Assembly: GCA_900541665.1 (NCBI GenBank)
Contig: UQKV01000006.1
Coordinates: 4,876 to 68,875, forward strand
Reading direction: 5' to 3'
Length of the DNA: 64,000 nucleotides
Source: an uncultured Collinsella sp.
Lineage (GTDB): Bacteria; Actinomycetota; Coriobacteriia; Coriobacteriales; Coriobacteriaceae
Below are positions 35,097 through 43,975 of the stretch, in pieces. Made by a program: the position numbers and the translations under genes. The notes beneath the pieces are model-generated. The model was not told the DNA's origin. It worked only from the letters and a program-made list of their open reading frames with translations, and ran no database searches. Positions within the stretch are counted from its first letter, which is position 1. Every line of letters begins with the position of its first letter.

Positions 35097-36527
35097 ATGG
35101 CATCGAAGAACCTTTTGCCCGTCGTCGCACTTTGCGGCGCGCTCGCAACCGGAACGCCTGTCGCCGCTTGGGCGACTCCCGTCATGGCAGACTCCTTACC
35201 AGCAGCCCTGAGTTCCGCCCCAAATCCGTCGAGTACCATTGCGTGCGAGCGTTTTTCAATCGCACAGGCCGCGATCTCAACCTCGGGATGCCTTCGTCGT
35301 AATACGGACGGCTCGATAGTCGTGGATATCAAGCGTTCGAACAAGGCAAACGGCTCCCAGGCGGGGTGCGCCGTCTGCACGTGGCGCTCGGTTGTGCTCG
35401 ATGCGGATGGCGATCCATGCAATTTAGAGCTGCGCATCGACATCGCTTCGGTCGATGACTCGGCGAACGGAGCGAAGGTCGCCTTCGACGGTACGTTTTT
35501 TGAGAAAGGAGGCGGTATATGTCTGGGCTGCGCCGCCGCGAATGCAGATGATGCGCAGCCCACCCTCTCATTCACGGCATCGTTGCGGCTGACCAAAGCC
35601 GGTACCGATGCCATCGCGGCGGGAGAAGCGTCCCTGCTGTTCTACGCCGTCAGTACCAAAGACACAGACGCTCATTTCGAGAAGCCGGCCGGATCACTCA
35701 GCCTTACACGAGGGATAGAGGCAGGCCCTATTGAAATCGATGCCCACGCGCAAAGCAGGCAACGCATTCTTGCCGACCCGGCGCTTCTCGAAATGGAGTG
35801 GAACGGATCAGGAGCCATCGGAATTCTCCCCTCCGCGCTTGACGCCAAGACGCTCCCCTCAAACGACGAACCCATCAACGCAACCATACAAGAAGAGAGC
35901 GCGGACAAAGAAGCAGGTGCGGGCGACACGCCGTCGCCGACAAACAGCGTCCCAGCTTCTTTCGAAGCATCGAATGAGCCCGCTGCCGTTCCAAACGACC
36001 CCGAGCTCGCGGACAGTCTGGGGCTTGCTGATCCTCAAGAAATTGATGAGGGTAACTGCTGCGTGCTTGCCGCGCTCGACCACACAGAGGTCATCGACGC
36101 TGCGAACATCGAAGTTGCCGTCGCCAATCAGCCCGTCCGCAAGTCGGCCATCATCGCATTTCCCGAATCCATCGAAGTCGTCTTTTTGCCATCGGGCGAG
36201 GTCGTGGCCCCAACACTGCTCACCTTGTTGGGCGCCAAGAATACTCGAAACGAAATTAAAAAGGTCACGGTTGTCGACCCTGTAACCACCGCCAAACTGC
36301 GTCTATACGCCGTTGCCCCAGACGGAGGCAAGACCTTGGAATTCGATGGCGGCACACTCCTAGCCTGGCGACGTCTGGACATTATGCAAGACGTCTCGTA
36401 TCAGATCGAACTCGTAGGGTTTGATCGTGCCCGCGATGCCAATATCATCGCCGCGGCTATTGAATCCCCACAGCGGCTTATGACGCTGCGCTTTGACTAC
36501 TATCCCTATGTCCCGACAACCACCTGA
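35097..36527 (+). CDS. Secreted cysteine-containing hypothetical protein, 476 aa
   Basis: The protein begins with a signal peptide (residues 1-31, LLPVVALCGALATGTPVAAW) and a long exported region with several cysteines (IACERF, GCLRR, GCAVCTW, GICLGC, GNCC), suggesting disulphides or metal binding. An acidic Ser/Pro/Glu-rich linker occupies about residues 255-310, and a second folded part ends PYVPTTT, with no anchor. I do not recognise a family. The ATG follows TAAGGAGA 7 nt upstream. It closes the cluster of small exported proteins; a surface structure or adhesin is an inference. Confidence 0.68.
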   Translation: MASKNLLPVVALCGALATGTPVAAWATPVMADSLPAALSSAPNPSSTIACERFSIAQAAISTSGCLRRNTDGSIVVDIKRSNKANGSQAGCAVCTWRSVVLDADGDPCNLELRIDIASVDDSANGAKVAFDGTFFEKGGGICLGCAAANADDAQPTLSFTASLRLTKAGTDAIAAGEASLLFYAVSTKDTDAHFEKPAGSLSLTRGIEAGPIEIDAHAQSRQRILADPALLEMEWNGSGAIGILPSALDAKTLPSNDEPINATIQEESADKEAGAGDTPSPTNSVPASFEASNEPAAVPNDPELADSLGLADPQEIDEGNCCVLAALDHTEVIDAANIEVAVANQPVRKSAIIAFPESIEVVFLPSGEVVAPTLLTLLGAKNTRNEIKKVTVVDPVTTAKLRLYAVAPDGGKTLEFDGGTLLAWRRLDIMQDVSYQIELVGFDRARDANIIAAAIESPQRLMTLRFDYYPYVPTTT

Positions 36528-36645
36528 GGCTAAAATGCTGCGCACCATCCCTAATACCACTTATATAACGTATTAGATGAGTCGCGATGTGCATCGCATT
36601 TCGTTCTGCTACGATTGCCACGTTGGCATCAATACAGGAGGGCTC

Positions 36646-37362
36646 ATGCCGGGCTTGGGAACAATCATCAACGTTGTGCTTTTAGTTGCGGGCGGTCTTT
36701 TGGGATTAGCGGGCGGCCGCTTCATTACACCGCGCATCCAAGACACGCTCATGAAAGCATCGGGGCTGTGCGTCCTGTTTATCGGCCTTGGCGGCACCAT
36801 GCAAAAGATGCTCCTTATCGATGGGGAGGCGCTGGCGACCACCGGTACCACCATGCTCATTGTCTCGTTCGCCCTCGGCTCGCTCATCGGCGAGGCCGTC
36901 AACTTGGAAGCCGCCATCGAGAACCTTGGCGAATGGCTCAAGCGCAAGACTGGCAGTGAGGGCGATAACGAGTTCACCAACGCTTTTGTCTCGACTTCAC
37001 TCACCGTGTGTATCGGTGCCATGGCTATCGTGGGATCAATCCAAGACGGCCTGCTCGGCGACTGGTCCACGCTTGCCCTGAAAGGCGCATTGGACTGCAT
37101 CATCGTCTGCACCATGACGGCGTCGCTTGGCCGCGGCTGCATTTTCTCCGCCCTGCCCGTCGCCGTGTTCCAGGGGACGATCACGCTGTTTGCCGGCGCA
37201 CTCTCCCCCATCATGACTACAGCAGCCCTCGACAGCCTTTCGCTCGTAGGCTCCATGCTCATCTTCTGCGTCGGCGTCAACCTCATCCGTCCTCAGACCT
37301 TCCGCACGGCCAATATGCTCCCCTCCGTCGTCATCGCCGTCATCTACGCCCTCCTGTTCTAA
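36646..37362 (+). CDS. DUF554 family membrane protein
   Basis: This 238-aa protein has six or seven hydrophobic segments and the DUF554 features: GLGTIINVVLLVAGGLLGL at the N-terminus, GLCVLFIGLGGTMQKML, ALGSLIGEAVNLE and FVSTSLTVCIGAMAIVGSIQ. The function of the family is unknown; a small-ion or metabolite transport role has been suggested only from topology. The ATG at 36646 follows ACAGGAGG, a strong site; the longer frame from 36577 is not needed. It stands between the surface cluster and the TerB cassette, with no clear terminator on either side. Confidence 0.88.
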   Translation: MPGLGTIINVVLLVAGGLLGLAGGRFITPRIQDTLMKASGLCVLFIGLGGTMQKMLLIDGEALATTGTTMLIVSFALGSLIGEAVNLEAAIENLGEWLKRKTGSEGDNEFTNAFVSTSLTVCIGAMAIVGSIQDGLLGDWSTLALKGALDCIIVCTMTASLGRGCIFSALPVAVFQGTITLFAGALSPIMTTAALDSLSLVGSMLIFCVGVNLIRPQTFRTANMLPSVVIAVIYALLF

Positions 37363-37408
37363 AATCTATCTACGCAGCAGTATCTCGAACACCTGTTTGA
37401 TGCTGTGC

Positions 37409-37414
37409 TATGAT
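37409..37414 (+). promoter_or_regulatory. Extended -10 box for the TerB-ATPase-helicase cassette
   Basis: TGCTATGAT provides a TGn-extended -10 about 38 nt before the start of the TerB-domain gene; the -35 region (TCGAAC) is weak. Confidence 0.42.
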
Positions 37415-37451
37415 ATGAGGTCACCGAAGCTGCGTTAGGAGAGGAGAAGCG

Positions 37452-39212
37452 GTGGCCGACCAGGACATCAAGATGCTCATCGAGCGCATTATGGCCGAGG
37501 CCCGGACCCATCAGTCCGCCCGCTTCTCAAACGAAGTCTACGCAGACGAGCCGATTCTCAAAACCGGCCGACAGATGCAGAATTTCCTCCCCGACCAATA
37601 CCGCAAGATGCGCGAGATATCGCGCTGGCAGGATGACCCTAAAGGCGGCGCGGGTCGCTGGCTTTCGGAAGCCGAGCTTTTCTACCGCCAAGGCCTGCTG
37701 ATGGCCGACTTTGAGGACGACTGCCCCTACAACGGCACCTTTAAGTCGTACTTTCCCACCTACAATGCCATGAGCGATCGACAGTTGCGCGGCTACTTTA
37801 CCTGGCGTGCCCAAGTGCGCCGCGGAACCGTCGAGGAAACGTCTACATCCTTTGCCTTTCTGTATCTCTATGAGCTGATTTGCGGCATTGGCGTAGATGA
37901 TCCGCTCGAAGGTTTTAACAAGATCAAGGCCTTTTGGGATGCCTACCGCGCCTTCGAGCCCGGCATCGACCGGTTTGCGCGCGTGTGGCTTCAGGATTAC
38001 GCCGTGTTCCACGCGCTCGACCCCAAGCTGCTTCGTGACTCTAAAACCGTCATGTTCGATAATGCCCTTATCGAGCTGCGGCACGCGGCACGAGACCTTG
38101 TGCCAGCGCCGGCACCGTCCGGCCAGACCCCTAAGCGTCGCAAAACCTCCGAGCCCACGCTCCCCCTTCCACCCGATGAGGTGCGCGAGGAGCGACTCAT
38201 GGCCGCCATCAACGCCCTCTCCACGTACAACCTAAGTAACTCGCGGCTCGACCGCAGCCACCACCGCGATCTGCGCCACGTGGCGTGCGCCGTGTATGTC
38301 CGTATGGCGCGCTACTATGACACGCACCGAAAGACCGGCATCGTGGCGAGCTTATTTGGGGAGGAGACGGCCATGCCCTACACCATGTTTGCCTCGGCCG
38401 TATTCTTTGCGCCCGAGCGCCACGAGGACTGCGAATACCGCCTGGATCCTATCCATATCTACCGTTGCCAAAACGGCTTTTGGGAATGTATGCGTATCCA
38501 CGGTAGTAGGCAAAAGAGCAGCAAGCTCGGTGAAATGATGCGCGCCTGCGACCAACGCCTGCGCCTGGCGCTGGACCCCGCCCATCCCCTTAAGGAAGAA
38601 AAGGTCCCCAAATATCTGGCCAAGATTATCGATGACGAGATTGTGGCATGGCTTTCATGGGATGCCGCACACCAGCCCGTCAAGATCGATATCGACCTGA
38701 CTCAGCTGGGGCACATTCGGAGCGCTGCTGCGCAAACGCGCGAAGCGCTTTTGATCGACGAGGAACGCGAGGACGGTGCACCTGTGGAAGCCGAGGCGAC
38801 GCTTATAGAGCAACCGAACACCGAGTCTGCACCCGGCATGACTGCCGAACCTGGCGAGATGACCATACGGCAAGACGAACCCGACGAGCCGACTGTCTCC
38901 ACCGAAGAGTTTGGCGTCGTGGCGCCGCTCCTCGCGTCAGTGGACGCACCCGTAACGCCCGCGCCCACCGAAGCTGCAAACAAACTCGCTCCCGCCGAAG
39001 ATACCTTCCTTCGCGCGCTCCTCGAGCAAAACGCAGCGCAAGCGACATCGGCAGTGGCGCACTCGGGCCAAAGCGAAGACATGCTCGTCGACAGCATCAA
39101 CGAGGCGCTCTTTGACCTGGTGGGAGACACCGTTATCGAATTCGGCGCGGCAGGACCGCAAATTATCGAGGATTACGAAGCAGACGTGAGAGGATACCTA
39201 GACTATGAGTGA
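37452..39212 (+). CDS. TerB_N / TerB_C domain protein
   Basis: This 586-aa cytosolic protein has an N-terminal TerB_N domain (about 20-230), recognised by FKSYFPTYNAMSDRQLRGYF (about 97-116) followed by WRAQVRRG, and a C-terminal TerB_C region with LGHIRSAAAQTREALLIDEE and the closing pattern DSINEALFDLVGDTVIEF...IIEDY. An acidic low-complexity linker (about 440-530) separates the two. TerB-related domains are linked to tellurite and other stress responses and metal binding; this large form occurs with ATPases and helicases. The start follows AGGAGAGGAG and is GTG. It overlaps the next gene by 8 nt, so TerB protein and ATPase are made together. Confidence 0.8.
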   Translation: MADQDIKMLIERIMAEARTHQSARFSNEVYADEPILKTGRQMQNFLPDQYRKMREISRWQDDPKGGAGRWLSEAELFYRQGLLMADFEDDCPYNGTFKSYFPTYNAMSDRQLRGYFTWRAQVRRGTVEETSTSFAFLYLYELICGIGVDDPLEGFNKIKAFWDAYRAFEPGIDRFARVWLQDYAVFHALDPKLLRDSKTVMFDNALIELRHAARDLVPAPAPSGQTPKRRKTSEPTLPLPPDEVREERLMAAINALSTYNLSNSRLDRSHHRDLRHVACAVYVRMARYYDTHRKTGIVASLFGEETAMPYTMFASAVFFAPERHEDCEYRLDPIHIYRCQNGFWECMRIHGSRQKSSKLGEMMRACDQRLRLALDPAHPLKEEKVPKYLAKIIDDEIVAWLSWDAAHQPVKIDIDLTQLGHIRSAAAQTREALLIDEEREDGAPVEAEATLIEQPNTESAPGMTAEPGEMTIRQDEPDEPTVSTEEFGVVAPLLASVDAPVTPAPTEAANKLAPAEDTFLRALLEQNAAQATSAVAHSGQSEDMLVDSINEALFDLVGDTVIEFGAAGPQIIEDYEADVRGYLDYE

Positions 39213-40509
39213 TATCGCATCCGCAGCACCCCGCGTGCCCAAGCGCGTCGCCGCCGTCATTCTCAACTCACTCAAGGGCGGCGTGGTCCCGCGCATCGGC
39301 CTTCCCTACATCACCGTAGGGCGCGAGGTCGAGATCCGCGCCCTGCTCACCGATCTGAGTCTCATCGCCGACGGTGGCGCGAGCTTCCGCTTTCTGGTCG
39401 GTCGTTACGGCGCCGGCAAGAGCTTTTTGCTCCAGACCATCCGCACGCACGCCATGGGCGAGGGATTCGTCGTCGCTGATGCCGACCTGTCGCCCGAGCG
39501 CCGCCTGCAAGGCGGTCAGGGGCAGGGCCTTGCCACCTACCGCGAGCTCATCCGCAACATATCGACCAAGACGCGCCCCGAGGGCGGTGCGCTCAACCTT
39601 ATTCTGGATCGCTGGGTCGCCTCGTGTGCCGACGTCAACGAGTCAGTCGTCAATACCCAACTGGCCCCGCTCGAGGAGATGGTCCACGGCTTCGACTTCA
39701 CCCGCATGCTCCGCCGCTATCGCATGGCCGTATCCGAGGGCGATGAAGAGGCTATGAGCCGCGTGACCAAATGGATTCGCGGCGAGTACCGCACCAAGAG
39801 CGAGGCACGCGCTGAGCTGGGCTCCTCGACCATCATCAGCGATGACGACTGGTACGACTACGTTAAGCTCATTGCACGCTTTTTGGTCTGCAGCGGATAC
39901 AAGGGCATGCTGGTGCTCATCGACGAACTCGTGAATCTGTACAAGATTCCCAACGCGATCACGCGCCAATACAACTACGAGAAGATCCTGACTATGTACA
40001 ACGACACGCTCCAGGGCAAGGCGCAGTACCTGGGCATGATCATGGGCGGTACTCCAACCTCCATCGAAGACCGCCGCCGAGGCGTGTTCTCCTACGAGGC
40101 CCTGCGCAGCCGACTCGCTCAGGGCCGCTTTGCGCGCGAGGACCTTAAGGACATGCTCGCGCCCATCATCCGCCTGCAGCCACTCACCTATGAGGAGTTG
40201 CTGGTGCTGATCGAAAAACTCATGCAAATTCACGCCGGCTACTTTGGCTGGTCGCCCACGCTTACCGAGAACGACTTGGTGGACTTCCTCAAGATCGAGT
40301 TCGGTCGTGTGGGAGCCGACACGCATCTGACGCCGCGTGAAGTCATTCGTGACTTTATCGAGCTGCTCGATATCCTGTGTCAGAACCCCGATGCAAATGT
40401 GGCGGAGCTGCTGCAAAGCGTTGGTGGCGACGCGCTGGCGCCGACAGCCGCAACAGGCGACACCGGCACCGCAGGCGGCGACCGTAACTTCGCCGAATTC
40501 ACCATCTAA
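39205..40509 (+). CDS. BrxD-like ATP-binding protein (DUF2791 family)
   Basis: This 434-aa P-loop ATPase opens with the typical pattern of the family (NSLKGGVVPRIGLPYITVGR) and carries Walker A GRYGAGKS (66-73) and Walker B MLVLIDEL (D240, E241), followed by YNDTLQGKAQYLGMIMGGTP in the sensor region. BrxD proteins of this family accompany an Lhr-like helicase (BrxHI) in the type 2 BREX/Pgl phage-defence loci. Here no PglX methylase, PglZ phosphatase or PglW kinase is present. It overlaps the TerB gene by 8 nt and precedes the helicase by 116 bp. The C-terminal tail is low-complexity. Confidence 0.8.
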   Translation: MSDIASAAPRVPKRVAAVILNSLKGGVVPRIGLPYITVGREVEIRALLTDLSLIADGGASFRFLVGRYGAGKSFLLQTIRTHAMGEGFVVADADLSPERRLQGGQGQGLATYRELIRNISTKTRPEGGALNLILDRWVASCADVNESVVNTQLAPLEEMVHGFDFTRMLRRYRMAVSEGDEEAMSRVTKWIRGEYRTKSEARAELGSSTIISDDDWYDYVKLIARFLVCSGYKGMLVLIDELVNLYKIPNAITRQYNYEKILTMYNDTLQGKAQYLGMIMGGTPTSIEDRRRGVFSYEALRSRLAQGRFAREDLKDMLAPIIRLQPLTYEELLVLIEKLMQIHAGYFGWSPTLTENDLVDFLKIEFGRVGADTHLTPREVIRDFIELLDILCQNPDANVAELLQSVGGDALAPTAATGDTGTAGGDRNFAEFTI

Positions 40510-40544
40510 CCTGCCAAAAAGGGACAGGTTTATTTTGGCAGGTT
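40508..40544. repeat. 12-bp hairpin with GGGACAGG loop in the cassette
   Basis: Arms AACCTGCCAAAA (40508-40519) and TTTTGGCAGGTT (40533-40544) are perfectly complementary; the 13-nt loop is AGGGACAGGTTTA. It sits between the ATPase stop and the helicase start and could act as a partial terminator, or be a dispersed repeat similar to 54412-54448. Confidence 0.7.
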
Positions 40545-40625
40545 TTATCTGGGCAAACGTCGAGGCAGTAATGCAGCAAGCCACTGCCCACCGCGTTGAG
40601 AGATTCGTTTTTGAAAGGAGGCCCC

Positions 40626-43070
40626 GTGAACGCCTTTGACCGCTACGCCCCGTTTATCCAAGACTTCATCTACTCCCACGATTGGGAGAGTCTGCGCTCT
40701 ATCCAGGTTGCAGCGGCAGACGCCATCTTTAATACGCAGGACAATGTGCTCCTGACGGCATCCACGGCTTCCGGCAAAACCGAGGCAGCCTTCTTTCCCA
40801 TCCTGACCGAGTTTTGGGAGAACCCGCCCGCAAGCGTTGGCGCCCTCTATATCGGCCCCCTCAAGGCACTCATCAATGATCAGTTCGTCCGCCTCAACGA
40901 CCTATGCGAAGAGGCCGATATCCCTGTCTGGCACTGGCATGGCGATGTCTCGCAGTCACACAAGGCCAAACTCATCAAAAAGCCGAGCGGCATCCTTCAG
41001 ATTACGCCCGAATCGCTCGAGGCGCTCCTGATCCATAAGCACATGGCGATCCCGCGCATGTTTTGCGACCTGCGCTACGTCGTCATCGACGAGGTTCATT
41101 CGCTCATGCGCGGCGACCGCGGCGGTCAGACGCTCTGCCTTATCGAGCGCCTCTCGCGCATGGCGGGCGTGCAGCCCCGCCGCATTGGCCTTTCGGCCAC
41201 CATCGGCGACCCCGAGCGCACGGGTGCCTTTCTCTCGCAGGGCACGGGACGCGACTGCGTTATCCCCCGCTTTGAGGAACCGCGCCGCGTGTGGCGCATC
41301 TCCATGGAGCACTTCTACAACTCTGGCCCCCAGGCTCAGCAACGAGAATTCGAGAGCATGGGTCCTCAAGAGGCCGAAGTGCTTGCATGCGAGCGCATTG
41401 AGGCAGCGGCACCCGCGGCGCTGCCCGCGTCCGGACAAGACATGCGTCACAGCGGACAGCTCACACAAGAGGAGCGCCGTCAACGTCGTGAGCGGGCACG
41501 AGGCAAAGCCGCTCCCAAAGACCGTCGCACTTCCTCGGCCCCCGAGGGCGAAGTCGACATCCCACGAGCGACCGAGCAGGCGCTTCTCAACCCCACCGAC
41601 ACGGCGCCCGACAACGCCGACCCCGGTATGGGCTATATCTTTGAGCATACGCGCGGCCGCAAGTGCCTGGTCTTTGCCAACTCGCGCGAGGAGGCAGAGG
41701 CCGTGTGCTCCATGCTGCGTAGCTACTGCGAGAACCGGCACGAGCCCGACCGTTTCCTCATTCATCACGGCAATCTTTCGGCATCGTTGCGCGAGACGGC
41801 CGAGGAACTCATGCGCGATGAGGAGCAGGCACAGACAACCGTCACCACCTCTACGCTGGAGCTCGGTATCGATATCGGCCGCTTGGAGCGTGCGTTTCAG
41901 ATCGATGCGCCGTTTACCGTCAGTTCCTTTTTGCAGCGCATGGGGCGCACAGGCCGTCGCGACCTTCCGCCCGAGATGTGGTTTGTCATGCGCGAGGAAG
42001 AACCCGAGCCGCGCACGATGATGCCCGAGACCATTCCTTGGAAACTCCTGCAGGGCATCGCGCTCGTACAACTCTATCGCGAGGAAAAGTGGGTCGAGCC
42101 GCCCGAGCTCGATCGACTCCCCTACAGCCTGCTCTATCACCAGACCATGTCGACGCTTGCCAGCACCGGAGAGCTCACGCCGGCAGAGCTTGCCCAGCGC
42201 GTGCTCACGCTCAGCTACTTCCATCGCATCTCGGCCGATGACTATCGCGTACTGCTGCGTCACCTCATTAAGATCGACCATATCCAAGTCACCGAGGGCG
42301 GCGGGCTCATCGTGGGTCTCGCGGGCGAGCGCATCATTAACAACTTTAAGTTCTACGCCGTGTTCCAGGAAAACGAGGAGTTCACCGTTCGCAGCGAGTC
42401 GGCCGAGTTGGGCACGATCGTCAATCCCCCTCCGCCCGGTGAGCGCATCGCCATCGCCGGACACTGCTGGATTGTCGAGGAAGTGGACTGGAAGCGCCAC
42501 ACCGTCTTTGCCACGCAGGTCAAGGGCCGTGTGCCGGCCTACTTTGGCGACTGCCCCGGTGACATCAATACACACGTACTCGAGCGCATGCGCAAGACGC
42601 TCAACGAGCACGCGACATATCCGTACCTCATGGGTAACGCACGGGCTCGCTTGGCGCAGGCTCGTCATACCGCCGAGATTTCGGGCGCGGGAACTAAGCC
42701 GCTCATCAACCTGGGTGGCGACACCTGGGTGCTCTTCCCCTGGTTGGGCAGCTACGCCTTCCTAGCACTCGAGCGCATGCTTAAAATCAAATGCGCCGCT
42801 GAGTTGGGCCTTCACGGACTCGACCCGTCACGCCCGTACTTTATGCAGTTTAAGATGAAGGCCGACGAGGAGACGTTCTTTGAAGTGCTCGCCGCCGAGG
42901 CCGAGAAAGACTTCAGCCCCATCGACCTCGTCTATCCCGGCGAGGTGCCTTACTTTGATCGGTACGACGAATTCGTTCCAGAAGAGCTCGTGCGCAAGGG
43001 CTTTGCCGAAGGCGTGCTCGACATCGAAGGCATGAAACAGCGCGTTCTCGGCTGGCGCGACCACGCCTAA
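40626..43070 (+). CDS. Lhr/BrxHI-like DEVH-box helicase
   Basis: This 814-aa SF2 helicase has STASGKTEA (Walker A, 46-54), DEVH (155-158), LSATIGD (about 189), a variable basic insertion (about 250-330), TTSTLELGIDIG (motif V) and QRMGRTGRR (motif VI), followed by an Lhr-type C-terminal region (PPPPGERIAIAGHCWIVEEV). The layout fits BrxHI of BREX type 2 and related Lhr-like helicases acting on DNA or DNA/RNA hybrids. The GTG start at 40626 lies 5 nt after AAAGGAGG; the frame upstream is not needed. It ends the three-gene cassette, convergent with the spermidine-synthase-like gene. Confidence 0.82.
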   Translation: MNAFDRYAPFIQDFIYSHDWESLRSIQVAAADAIFNTQDNVLLTASTASGKTEAAFFPILTEFWENPPASVGALYIGPLKALINDQFVRLNDLCEEADIPVWHWHGDVSQSHKAKLIKKPSGILQITPESLEALLIHKHMAIPRMFCDLRYVVIDEVHSLMRGDRGGQTLCLIERLSRMAGVQPRRIGLSATIGDPERTGAFLSQGTGRDCVIPRFEEPRRVWRISMEHFYNSGPQAQQREFESMGPQEAEVLACERIEAAAPAALPASGQDMRHSGQLTQEERRQRRERARGKAAPKDRRTSSAPEGEVDIPRATEQALLNPTDTAPDNADPGMGYIFEHTRGRKCLVFANSREEAEAVCSMLRSYCENRHEPDRFLIHHGNLSASLRETAEELMRDEEQAQTTVTTSTLELGIDIGRLERAFQIDAPFTVSSFLQRMGRTGRRDLPPEMWFVMREEEPEPRTMMPETIPWKLLQGIALVQLYREEKWVEPPELDRLPYSLLYHQTMSTLASTGELTPAELAQRVLTLSYFHRISADDYRVLLRHLIKIDHIQVTEGGGLIVGLAGERIINNFKFYAVFQENEEFTVRSESAELGTIVNPPPPGERIAIAGHCWIVEEVDWKRHTVFATQVKGRVPAYFGDCPGDINTHVLERMRKTLNEHATYPYLMGNARARLAQARHTAEISGAGTKPLINLGGDTWVLFPWLGSYAFLALERMLKIKCAAELGLHGLDPSRPYFMQFKMKADEETFFEVLAAEAEKDFSPIDLVYPGEVPYFDRYDEFVPEELVRKGFAEGVLDIEGMKQRVLGWRDHA

Positions 43071-43074
43071 GACC

Positions 43075-43097
43075 AGTCTTTTTGGGACGGGGAGACT
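43075..43097. repeat. Small hairpin with GGGAC loop between convergent genes
   Basis: AGTCT (43075-43079) and AGACT (43093-43097) enclose TTTTGGGACGGGG. The stem is short, and the interest is the GGGAC loop shared with other hairpins of the window. Confidence 0.35.
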
Positions 43098-43975
43098 TAT
43101 TTGTCGTGAAGGACGGTGCCGAGGAAGTCGGTGTCGAAGGGCACGGTTTCGGCAAAGGCATAGTCGCCGTCGCTGGCGATGAGCAGGTAGTTCTCCTCGC
43201 CGCCGAACTCCGTATCGCCGCATGGGACCACCCAGGCACGGGCGAATACCTCGAGTGCCGTGGCAGCGCAGTCGCGCAGGAACGTCACGTCGCTCCCCTC
43301 GTTTGCGCTCACGATATTGGCAACGTAGATGCCGCCCGGGTTCAAGCTACCCCGCGCCAGACGCAGCGCCTCAACGGTCGCCAGCTCGCGCACGGGCTCG
43401 GCACCGCCAAAGCAATCGCTCACAACGACGTCGTAGCGACGATGCCCCACGCTCGTCACACCCAGATACGAGCGAGCCTCAGCGGTAATCACCCGCAAGC
43501 GGTCGCCCACCGCGCGCTCCAGCTCGTCCAGGTAGAACCAACGGCGCGCCAGGCGTGTAATCTCTCCGTCATACTCGATAACATCCATGCGCAAGCCCTC
43601 GTGCGACATCAGCGCAAGCTTGGAATAGGCAAACCCGCCGCCGCCCAGCATAAGCATGCGGTCGATACCGTGACCGTAAGCGTCACGCATTGCATCCTCG
43701 GCCTCAAACACGTCGTCAAACGCACGATAGTACGCAAAGACGGGCTCCGCCCAGCGCTCGCCAACGTAACTCGCACTTTGGTAGACGCCGCCTTGCACCA
43801 ATACGCGGACTTCGTCGCCGCCCTCGTCGTGCACGCGCTTCACACGCGCCAACCCATTGCGGGTTCGCGCAACCTGCAGACAGGCAGCACGAACAGCGAC
43901 AGCGGCCGCACCAAGCGCCGCGGCTCCCAGAGCAACGCCGGCAACGACGCCGGCAGAAACACTCGGCTTGTTCAT
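43097..43975 (-). CDS. Spermidine synthase-like methyltransferase-fold protein
   Basis: This 292-aa protein starts with one Ala/Gly/Val-rich hydrophobic segment (about 7-32) and continues with a Rossmann methyltransferase fold of the spermidine synthase type: MLMLGGGGFAYSK (108-118), DVIEYDGEI (acidic nucleotide-ribose motif) and YDVVVSDCFGG. Polyamine synthases bind decarboxylated SAM and putrescine; however, many membrane-anchored relatives have no proven substrate and no speD is seen here. The start lies directly upstream of the elp3 stop, with elp3 transcribed first, so these two genes are likely co-transcribed. Confidence 0.7.
   Translation of the reverse strand: MNKPSVSAGVVAGVALGAAALGAAAVAVRAACLQVARTRNGLARVKRVHDEGGDEVRVLVQGGVYQSASYVGERWAEPVFAYYRAFDDVFEAEDAMRDAYGHGIDRMLMLGGGGFAYSKLALMSHEGLRMDVIEYDGEITRLARRWFYLDELERAVGDRLRVITAEARSYLGVTSVGHRRYDVVVSDCFGGAEPVRELATVEALRLARGSLNPGGIYVANIVSANEGSDVTFLRDCAATALEVFARAWVVPCGDTEFGGEENYLLIASDGDYAFAETVPFDTDFLGTVLHDK

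Noticed and set aside
37452..43070. A complete BREX/Pgl phage-defence locus
   Set aside because: Only BrxD-like and BrxHI-like proteins are present; there is no PglX methylase, PglZ phosphatase, PglW kinase or BrxC-type ATPase within the window.
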